Under the pieces are notes generated by a model. It was not told where the DNA came from. It worked only from the letters and a program-made list of their open reading frames with translations, and did not search any database. This document shows positions 1-6,388 of a stretch of 10,480 bases of DNA, in pieces. A program made the translations under genes and the position numbers. Source of the stretch: Larix sibirica (lineage: Eukaryota > Streptophyta > Pinopsida > Pinales > Pinaceae); contig NWUY0300042394.1 in assembly GCA_004151065.3 (NCBI GenBank), positions 29,925 to 40,404 of the forward strand, read 5' to 3'. Each line of letters begins with the position of its first letter. The stretch's first letter is position 1.

Positions 1-560
1 ATCATACCTACCCTTGATTCGTGGCTTAACACTCGATTGGTCCATGATATCTATTTAAAGAGCATGGATGGTCATTTGCTAGAATTTTAACATTTATGTT
101 CTTTTGCATAATATATTGCCTCAAGTAGCTATTTGGTTGGGGTCACATAGTGTTTCCCTCTTCTAAGGTTTTAACAACGTAAAATTATTGGTTTGTTGAT
201 TTGTGATATGTTTGTGTCAACGGTTTCTGAAGGTGTTAAATCTTATAGAAATATCTTACGTTAGTCGAACAACATTTCCTTATGGATCCTAAGAAACATG
301 ATTGGATTCCACATATAAAAAAATTTCTTCCACAGTATTAACTTTAGAATGTAAAGTTTGAAGTAGTGTGTCGTTTTAGAGTGTTGTTTATGGAGAAAAG
401 AATTTTTAGACATTACAGTCCTAGTTTTCTCTAAAAGAAAATACTATATATGACTACGAAGTGAAGACACTTCAATATACAACATAGCATTGTTTATTTC
501 AAATTTTGTATTTCCCTCTAAGAGGGTAGAAACATCAAATAGAAGAAGTCATGTGATCAA
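1..560. other. Intergenic sequence, nothing recognised
   Basis: AT-rich DNA without an extended open frame on either strand. I found no tRNA-like fold, LTR end, transposon terminus or protein motif that I could defend. It may be old, decayed repeat sequence, but that is inference only. Confidence 0.5.
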
Positions 561-724
561 ACTAGAAGAACCACAAGAAAAGTACATTCCATAAGCCATG
601 TAGGTCTCTTTTTGGAGGTTATGTCGTCTCATAGTACTTGTCCTATCGTTCGTCATTCCATTGTGGATGTGCCTCTCATAGTCCCTATGCATTATGAATA
701 TGAAGGTGGGGTCCATGGGAAACA

Positions 725-1013
725 ATGCATTCCATTGAATACTTCCCCGTGGTTATTTTGTGGGATGCTTTTTCATAGTCACCACCCTACCTTGGAGAGC
801 TTACCCATCCACATGGTTTCTACTGTGGTAATATAGCCCACCTTCCTTGTGGTAGTCAGCCCCCTTCCTTGGAGTGGGGATCGCCAATGCATTGCAAGGC
901 ATACCTTCCCATTGTTGTTTGGTAGGAGGTCTTTTCTCGACCACCATCCTACCTTAGAGAGCCTACACATCCACATGTGTGTTACTATGCTGGCATAGCC
1001 CTCCCTTCCTCGG
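725..1013. repeat. Imperfect direct repeat, two units about 163 bp apart
   Basis: Two diverged units lie at about 725-852 and 890-1013. Both contain the same ordered landmarks: a GCATT start, a CCACCNTCCTACCTT block followed by GAGAGC, then CATCCACATG, then a run ending in ATAGCCC and CTTCCT. The short open frames through it on both strands are not coding in character. It is probably a remnant of a dispersed or tandem conifer repeat; the family is not known to me. Confidence 0.6.
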
Positions 1014-1539
1014 AGCCTCTACCACCCATTCCATGTGTATCCTTCCTTTGGTTCTTATCATAGCACACGACCCGAACCACAAAAGGGTAATAACTTTTAA
1101 CTTTGGAGACAAACCCAAGGGTAATATACAACCATCCAATCAATAGTTTATAACCATCTCATCAATAATTTCCATGTGGTTGCTACACAATCACATTTCA
1201 CCACACTAATGCATAATAACAGCATGACTACTGCGACATAAATACTTTATGTAATTGCTAAAAACATAGAAATGTGTATCATAGAAACATTGTTCAAACA
1301 TGATGGCTAATAAGAAGGTGAGTTTTTTATTAAATAATGAGGATTTATACGTTAGATGTATAGGAGCTCGACGTGTTTCAATCCCAAACAGGGATAATGA
1401 GGAGCAGTACCCAAGAGAGATACACGAGCTGCTCACCTGACATTGCAAACATTTCTTTGACCTTAAATACCTGAATAAGAATTGTCATCCTATGTGATGC
1501 TGAGAATAGTTACATCGGCTAGATGATGGGACAAACTTT
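1014..1539. other. Intergenic; probable 3' trailer of the retroelement remnant
   Basis: This stretch follows the C-terminal end of the retroelement frame, which is read on the minus strand and ends near 1542. It holds only short open frames on both strands, for example a 45-codon plus-strand frame at 1301-1438, with no recognisable family. The part next to 1540 may be the element's 3' untranslated region. Its far end cannot be placed. Confidence 0.4.
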
Positions 1540-1541
1540 TC

Positions 1542-2037
1542 CTTTTTTTTTAAAGAATTAATTAGAGGTCTCCAATTCTCACTTAGTTTCAGTCCATAGT
1601 CTCGGTTAAGTTTATTAGGGTTTATCTTAATTTTAATGGATTGCATGACTTTTCTTCTCTCATAGTGATCGACCAAAGGTTTTTCTAAACAAATGTGATG
1701 GCTTGGATTCTACTTTTGGATTTATTTTTGGATTCTATTTAGTTTCAAGTCTGCACCATGTTTCTTTAATCTATTTTTTATTATTTACTCGTTTTTCCTA
1801 TGTATACGATACCACACAAGCTTTTTCACACGAGCAGGGAATGACATAGACACATTTTCCTATTATTGGATCTGTTTGGTCCTTGGCCGTATCTACCATA
1901 TTTCTTATTGTGTTAATTGGGGAGAAATCTACCCTAATATCGCATTTCTTTAACGTTCTAGCCAGTTTTTTTGAAGTGCCCTTAGCATAAGGAAGATAGA
2001 TCATCTTTTTATCTTGTGAGGTGTCCTTATGTGGCAT
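1542..2037 (-). pseudogene. Penelope-like GIY-YIG endonuclease domain with N-terminal linker, frameshifted
   Basis: An open stretch from an ATG at 2037 reads the linker (IYLPYAKGTSKKLARTLKK) and the first nuclease strand VYVIPCSC near 1854-1830, with the Cys pair typical of Penelope endonucleases. The second strand, YIGKT, lies in another frame at 1804-1790. The helix KKHGADLKLNRIQK is at 1766-1725 in a third frame, and HHICLEK is at 1703-1683. The C-terminal part DHYERRKV through NRDYGLKLSENWRPLI runs from about 1673 to 1542 and carries the glutamate of DHYERR, which aligns with the usual catalytic Glu. In this family the domain nicks the target for target-primed reverse transcription. At least three frame changes and several stops make it a pseudogene. 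Confidence 0.8.
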
Positions 2038-2079
2038 ATTTCTTTATCTTGTGAGGTGTCCTTATGTGGCGTATTTCTT
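2010..2079. repeat. 35-bp tandem duplication, two copies
   Basis: Units 2010-2044 and 2045-2079 differ at one base (CATATT versus CGTATT). The duplication lies inside the retroelement linker, and its length is not a multiple of three, so it shifts the reading frame. Confidence 0.9.
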
Positions 2080-2451
2080 GGAGCTTCATGGAATGTAATT
2101 GCTTGAGTTTCATGGTAATTGCTTGAGTTTCATGGGTTCCTTGAGCATTGTTTATAATCTTGTGGAAGTTGATCTCTTTGTACCCATTCACCCTGAATGT
2201 GTTGGCAAGATGTTTAAGTTCATGTTCAACGTGCTCTTTTTAAGAGAGTTTTATTGCCTTATTGACTAAAGTTTTGACTACCCCATTTTTTTGTGATGGA
2301 AACTGATGGGAATCACAAGGTAACTACCTATCGAAGGTAAGTACCTATGGATGTGAGTGGGTATTCTATAGAGCTCGTGGGAGAAGGAGCCATCGTTTTT
2401 CTTCCTGATAAAGATTTCAAGAAAGGGAATGCTTTTATCTTTCTCCACCTC
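2060..2451 (-). pseudogene. Penelope-like reverse transcriptase, C-terminal fragment, frameshifted
   Basis: The frame from 2451 downward reads EVEKDKSIPFLEIFIRKK and then a THIHRYL segment. This matches the conserved Penelope block in which the central hydrophobic PFLD/E motif precedes a H-x-D/H-RYL motif. A one-base shift at the seven-A run (2286-2292 on the plus strand) moves the reading to GVVKTLVNKAIKLS, a stop, then KEHVEHELKHL and a NGY motif, which is the end of the reverse transcriptase in this family. No YxDD catalytic box is present, so the fragment is 5'-truncated. Direct repeats at 2416-2432 and 2454-2470 (17 bp identical, 38 bp apart) mark a duplication exactly where the homology ends. 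Confidence 0.8.
2096..2135. repeat. 20-bp perfect tandem duplication
   Basis: TAATTGCTTGAGTTTCATGG occurs twice head to tail (2096-2115 and 2116-2135) inside the retroelement remnant. It is another frame-shifting duplication. Confidence 0.92.
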
Positions 2452-2651
2452 CCTTCAAGAAAGGGAATGCCAACCTCCCACCCATCGATTGTATTGAAAT
2501 AAAGACCCTATCAACGTAATATAACTTTGACAATCTCCATTACACTTGTCGTTACGCAGACAAGTCTAATCCTTCTACGTTATCGAAGGGTTAAATTTAC
2601 TATATTCTAGAGCCAAATTACGCAGACAATTCAAGTGTTCTAGCTAGGACT

Positions 2652-2784
2652 TTAGTCAGGCCAAGAAAATCTGTTAACGGCAAGTCTTATACCTTGGACG
2701 TTAGTCAGGCCAAGAAAATGTGTTAACCGCAAGTGTTCTACCTTGGATTTTAGTGAGGCCAAGAAAATCTGTTAACGACCTTGG
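2652..2784. repeat. 49-bp tandem repeat, about 2.7 copies
   Basis: Units start at 2652, 2701 and 2750, each opening TTAGT(C/G)AGGCCAAGAAAAT and continuing GTTAAC. The third unit is cut off near 2784. A partial, more diverged unit precedes them (CAAGTGTTCTAGC at about 2631). Their position between the retroelement and the gene start makes them part of the upstream region of gene copy A, but I see no defined regulatory motif. Confidence 0.88.
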
Positions 2785-2798
2785 GGAAGTTAAAAACG

Positions 2799-2854
2799 AA
2801 TGGATCCTGCTTTTGATAGGAATGGATCCTGCTTTTGATCGGAATGGATCCTGC
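2799..2854. repeat. 22-bp tandem repeat, about 2.5 copies
   Basis: AATGGATCCTGCTTTTGAT followed by AGG or CGG occurs at 2799-2820 and 2821-2842. A 12-bp partial copy follows at 2843-2854. The array ends about 140 bp before the likely start codon of gene copy A. Confidence 0.92.
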
Positions 2855-2996
2855 ATAACGCTTGCCTCGGATCCCACCAGGTGCAACGTCAGAGCCCCTG
2901 GTTATCCACCTTGTTACAATCCGCGGTTACGAAACACATTTACTCTCTTCTGGGAATTTCATTAATGTAATTCTGTGTTTTGGGAATCGAGTAACC

Positions 2997-3922
2997 ATGG
3001 ATGGGATGGAGGACACCCATGAAAATGAACTCAAAAGAAAAGCGGTGGATATCCAGGGAGCATCACCATCATCTTCTTCTAATCCTGTTAATGTTAAGAA
3101 GAGAAGATTAAGCGAAGGATCGTGTGTTTCAGCAGATTCTAATTCTCCTATTCCTCCTTCTCATGCAACAGTAGAAAAAATCAAGAAATGCGTCCAATTT
3201 ATCAGATGTCATGTTGAAAGCTCTTTTGAATTAGATAACAAGGTCGAAGCTGTTCGTGCTCTCAAGGGTATTCTCAATACTGACGAGGAGCACACAGAAA
3301 CCATGGTGGGAGAGGGAACTGTTTCCGTTTTAATTCAACAGCTTGAAATTACTTCCCATATTTCAAGCAACGATCGTGTCGAGATCCTGGAAGAATGCGT
3401 TTTGACCCTATTGAAATCGCTTGCCGGAAAGAGCGATTCAGCTCGGAAAGCCATAATCGAAGAAGGTGCGATCCCCCACTTTCTTCGTTTATTAACAAGA
3501 AAACACCGGCATGCCGACGACGTGTTGCCTCTTCGCATCCACTGCGTTGTTCTGGAAATTTTGGAACTGCTATCGCCCACGGACGTGCTGAACGTTCTCC
3601 TTGCTGATGAGCAACATGAGGGCACTGAATTTGCATTGGAGTTGCTGTCGCCTAATCGTGGGTTGCAACTCTCGGCGCTTCGTCTCATAAGCGCATTTGC
3701 ATCAGAGAATGCGGATTACAGGGTTAGATTAATTAACTCCACGGCTATCATCTGTCCTCAGCTTACGGCCATGCTTTCTTCCAAGCACGTCGATGTCCGG
3801 TGGGGCGCTGCCTTTGCAGTCCTGGCCATGTCTCAATCTGTGCGGTTGATAGAGTTATTGTTCGACAACGGAATTAAGGAGCCGGTACTGGGTATGCTAT
3901 GTAGTTCGGATTCCAAATGCAG
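2997..3922 (+). CDS. Copy A exon 1: N-terminal NLS-like tail and first armadillo repeats
   Basis: I place the start at the ATG at 2997 (AACCATGG, a good plant context) and not further upstream. The protein from there begins MDGMEDTHENELKRKAV, like other members of the class, whereas the frame above it runs through the end of a tandem repeat. Residues 13-15 (KRK) and 34-37 (KKRR) look like a bipartite nuclear signal. A Ser-rich stretch lies between and after them. From about residue 55 on, the sequence is helical with armadillo-type segments such as IIEEGAIPHFLRLL and SSKHVDVRWGAAFAVLAMS. The exon gives 308 codons plus two bases and ends AG|GTATAT. The piece 3489-3818 is base-for-base identical to copy B. 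Confidence 0.8.
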
Positions 3923-4445
3923 GTATATTGTATATTTTGTACATAATTATAGGTTATTTATGAATCATATATATATATTTATGATTGTTTATTTTGAATT
4001 ATGGAAGACTGCTCTAAAAACATATACTGGTTTCATCCTATGGAGTAATGGAGAAGGTGAACACTCGGAAAAAGTGAACACTGATAAGTGATAAATAAGT
4101 TATAAGTTCTTCATTCTGTTAAAGAACTGATTTCTTTTGAATTTTTAGAAACTTTAATAAAATTAATTTCAAAGTACATTCTCAACAGTATACTTGTCTT
4201 GTCTCATTTCTAATCCACTCCAAATTTTAAAATAAAAATACCAAAATAAAAAGATAAACATAATTAATGTGTTTTTAATACCACAATCTAGAAAAAACAT
4301 ATACTCTAATCCACTCCAAATTCTAAAATAAAAACACCCCTAAAAATGTGTTTTTTCATACCATACTCAATTCATTGCCATAGTCATAGCATTTATTTCA
4401 TTGACGGTCATTTAATGCGCCATTTTCTCTTGATTTCTGAACAAG
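3923..4445 (+). other. Copy A intron, phase 2, 523 bp
   Basis: The donor is GTATAT after TGCAG, and the acceptor is TTTCTGAACAAG before GTATCTGG. Splicing joins AG to G to make an Arg codon and continues YLVAQMVTRFA, in phase with exon 2. The first and last ~60 bp align well with the copy B intron; the middle is AT-rich and more diverged. It contains repeats of a CCACTCCAAATT(T/C)TAAAATAAAAA block at about 4215 and 4313. Confidence 0.85.
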
Positions 4446-4767
4446 GTATCTGGTAGCACAGATGGTGACCAGATTTGCAACTGCCAAGGATTCATGGGGG
4501 TTTTTCTTCTTAGACAATGGCGCTGTGACACCTCTTCTTCAGATGCTCAGCTTGCCCAATATGCGAAGGGATGCAATTTTCGCTCTTTGCGCTTGTTCAC
4601 GGGGATATGCGACCGATGGGATTATAATTGAGGGAGGGCTACATATTTTAATGGATATCTTCCTTTTACGTGAGATTCAGACCGACCCAGAAGTTGCACC
4701 GAGGCTCGGCAACTTGCTTCTTATGACGGTCAAACAGAGGGATGGACCGGCTTGCTTCGTCAAATAG
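4446..4767 (+). CDS. Copy A exon 2, open part: armadillo repeats up to premature TAG
   Basis: After splicing, the frame reads YLVAQMVTRFATAKD, then an armadillo repeat (FFFLDNGAVTPLLQML, NMRRDAIFAL) and part of the next (IIIEGGLHILMDIFLL). It ends at TAG 4765-4767, where copy B continues CFVKMGGLRLL. By my count it differs from copy B at about 21 of 101 residues from the shared MVTRF. Many changes are non-conservative (Trp12-Gly13 for Ala-Ala, Tyr49 for Cys), which fits relaxed constraint. Confidence 0.6.
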
Positions 4768-5183
4768 CCAGTGATAGGTGCAGACGAGATATCTGAGATA
4801 TCTTGAATAGGATTAGGATAAGAATCGGTAGATCTATCGACGAATATCCAACCAGAAGTCTAATTCTTAGTATGAGGGAGTGCGCGCGGTGTGCTCATGC
4901 GCTCGCTCTCTTCATCCATCCATACTATCTTCAAAACATTTTCGTATTCAACAACTACTTGGAGATTCTTCTCGAGTTCTACGGCTCGGCCGAACCAGAC
5001 GACCAATATGAAGCAGCTGAAGCGCTACACAATATCGCGCACTGGTTTGTGCGAACTCACGAAGTAGTTTTATCTATTGACGAGGCCTTCTTTGTCGCGA
5101 ACCCAACATTTCTATTGTGAATAACCCTAACCCTAACCCTAATCACGAGAACGACATCGAGCTGAATAACACTAATTACGACA
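4768..5183 (+). pseudogene. Copy A exon 2, remnant downstream of the stop
   Basis: A second open piece reads RIRIGRSIDEYPTRSLILSM, then ECARCAHALALF, EILLEFYGSAEPDDQYEAAE and AFFVANP, all homologous to copy B but in a frame disconnected from the start. A 9-bp tandem duplication (GAGATATCT at 4786-4803) lies in the damaged segment. The Asn-Pro linker DNA is present at about 5125-5145. The homology stops at 5183, seven codons into the region that in copy B opens the BTB domain. Confidence 0.8.
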
Positions 5184-5301
5184 AATAACACTCCCTAACA
5201 CCCAATTGGCCTGCATATAATTAAACATAAATAGATTAAGGAACAAAAATATAAGCTTCGCCTTATGCACATAAGAAATGAAAAACAAGACATCCATGAG
5301 C
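5184..5301 (+). repeat. Copy A 3' flank, homologous to the flank of copy B
   Basis: AATAACACTCC and the following AACACCCAATTGGCCT, TAATTAAACATAAATAGATTAA, TAAGCTTC and ACAAGA...CATGAGC match copy B 7879-8034. This shows that the duplicated unit included downstream DNA. Copy B has about 44 bp extra in the middle (a second version of its AAAAATGTAA(A/G)CTT block). The match ends exactly at the undetermined base. Confidence 0.85.
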
Positions 5302-5302
5302 N
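5302..5302. other. Undetermined base: probable contig join or unsized gap
   Basis: The only N in the window falls exactly where copy A's 3' flank stops and copy B begins mid-codon-run in exon 1. Copy B's promoter, start codon and first ~164 codons are missing. A single n is a common assembler mark for a join whose true gap size is unknown. The two sides should not be treated as contiguous. Confidence 0.85.
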
Positions 5303-5736
5303 TTATTAACAAGAAAACACCGGCATGCCGACGACGTGTTGCCTCTTCGCATCCACTGCGTTGTTCTGGAAATTTTGGAACTGCTATCGCCCACGGACGT
5401 GCTGAACGTTCTCCTTGCTGATGAGCAACATGAGGGCACTGAATTTGCATTGGAGTTGCTGTCGCCTAATCGTGGGTTGCAACTCTCGGCGCTTCGTCTC
5501 ATAAGCGCATTTGCATCAGAGAATGCGGATTACAGGGTTAGATTAATTAACTCCACGGCTATCATCTGTCCTCAGCTTACGGCCATGCTTTCTTCCAAGC
5601 ACGTCGATGTCCGGTGGGGCGCTGCCTTTGCAATCCTGGCCATGTCTGAATCTGTGTGGCTGATAGAGTTATTGTTCGACAACGGAATTGGTGAGCCGAC
5701 AGTGGGTATGTTATATAGTTCTGATTTCAAATCCAG
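5303..5736 (+). CDS. Copy B exon 1, 5'-truncated: armadillo repeats
   Basis: The frame enters directly after the undetermined base with LLTRKHRHADDVLPL and stays open to the donor AG|GTATAT at 5736/5737. It corresponds to codons 165-308 of copy A exon 1, the second half of the N-terminal armadillo region. The first 330 bp equal copy A exactly. The last ~104 bp differ at about 15 positions, including GIKEPVLG versus GIGEPTVG. No start codon for this gene is in the window; the ATG at 5336 is internal to the fold and is not a likely start. Confidence 0.82.
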
Positions 5737-6388
5737 GTATATTTTATATTTTCTTATAATTACTGGTTATTTATGCATTATTTATATATTTTTTTTCTTT
5801 TATAATTGTTTATTTTGAATTTACATTTATCATTATGGAGTATAGAAAAAATATAGATGCTAGTTCACCTCAAATTCTAAGATACTAGAGCCACTTAATT
5901 TGTGGTTTTTGAACACTGATACTCAAGTTAAGTGACACAAATAAATTACTAGCTAAGTGACACAAATAAGTTACTTGTTAAGTTACATGTTCTTCATTTT
6001 GCCTGCCAATCTATTAAAGAACTGGTCATTAGCCATGCAATTATTTTGTAAATTTTTTTTTTTTATAATTGTTTATTTTGAATTTCTAAAGACTGCAATA
6101 AAATTAATGTAAACCTTACATTTTGAACAGTACACTACATTCTGAACACTACACTTGTCTTGTCTCATCCTCCTACAATCTAAGAAAAACACATAATAAA
6201 CATAATTAATGTGTTTTTTCAAACCATAATCAATTTTAAAATAAAAAACACATGTTTCAAAACATAATCCACCCCAAATTCTAAAATAAAAACACCTATC
6301 TGTATTTTTTCAAACCATAATCATTGTCATAACATTTATTTCATTCATGGTCATTTAATACGCCATTTTCTCTTGATTTCTGAACAAG
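5737..6388 (+). other. Copy B intron, phase 2, 652 bp
   Basis: GT-AG ends lie at the same place as in copy A (donor GTATAT, acceptor TTTCTGAACAAG). Splicing makes Arg and continues SLGAQMVTRFA. The middle carries a 25-bp tandem repeat (TAAGTGACACAAATAA at 5929-5953 and 5954-5978, plus a partial third) that accounts for some of the extra length. It also has several poly-T/poly-A runs. Confidence 0.87.
5929..5986. repeat. 25-bp tandem repeat inside copy B intron
   Basis: TAAGTGACACAAATAA(A/G)TTACT occurs at 5929-5953 and 5954-5978, with a third start TAAGTTAC at 5979. Copy A's intron has one degenerate equivalent (AAGTGATAAATAAGTTA at about 4085). Confidence 0.82.

Larger units (their letters stand above)
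1540..2455 (-). mobile_element. Degenerate Penelope-like retroelement (reverse transcriptase end plus GIY-YIG endonuclease)
   Basis: Read on the minus strand, broken frames give pieces in the order expected of an endonuclease-bearing Penelope-like element. First comes the distal reverse transcriptase (EVEKDKSIPFLEIF, then DGSFSHELYR, then THIHRYL). Then GVVKTLVNKAIKLS and HVEHELKHL, a linker (IYLPYAKGTSKKLARTLKK), VYVIPCSC, YIGKT, KKHGADLKLNRIQK, HHICLEK, DHYERRKV and NKLNRDYGLKLSENWRPLI. The N-terminal reverse transcriptase, including the catalytic palm, is absent. Neither terminus nor a target-site duplication could be found. The element is dead: it has several frameshifts and stops, some caused by tandem duplications. 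From family knowledge, GIY-YIG Penelope elements in plants are characteristic of conifers ('Dryad' elements, thought to derive from arthropods). Assignment to that group is my inference. Confidence 0.85.
2997..5183 (+). pseudogene. ARM-BTB protein gene, copy A, decayed and lacking the BTB domain
   Basis: This is the first of two related genes in the same orientation. Exon 1 (2997-3922) is open, the intron (3923-4445) keeps GT-AG ends, and exon 2 starts at 4446 in phase. Compared with copy B, exon 2 has several lesions. A net 34-bp loss near 4765 creates a TAG. An 18-bp in-frame deletion removes the residues between ECxx and ARCAHAL near 4882. A 40-bp deletion at about 5105 shifts the frame into a TGA at 5118-5120. 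A deletion of about 699 bp at 5183/5184 removes the whole BTB domain, the stop and part of the 3' UTR. Copy A also carries 24 bp absent from copy B in the Asn-Pro linker. If the first stop is used, a protein of about 415 residues with armadillo repeats only could be made. I read it as a pseudogene by decay; a truncated functional product cannot be excluded. Confidence 0.8.

Noticed and set aside
612-976. Short overlapping frames on both strands
   Set aside because: They fall in the direct-repeat region, show no domain, and do not stay open between the two repeat units.
2862-2996. Upstream extension of copy A's frame to an ATG at 2862
   Set aside because: The extra 45 residues lie in tandem-repeat and leader DNA and resemble nothing in the family. 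The ATG at 2997 has a better context and begins a typical acidic, NLS-bearing N-terminus.
3335-3688. Long open frames on the minus strand and in another plus frame across copy A exon 1 (and the same at 5172-5502)
   Set aside because: They lie antisense to, or out of frame with, the armadillo-coding frame, and appear in both copies only because the sense sequence is identical there. The minus frame at 5172-5502 even crosses the undetermined base.
5336-5338. ATG at 5336 as the start of copy B
   Set aside because: It is a spurious frame entry: the same codons lie inside an armadillo helix in copy A. The real start is missing at the join.
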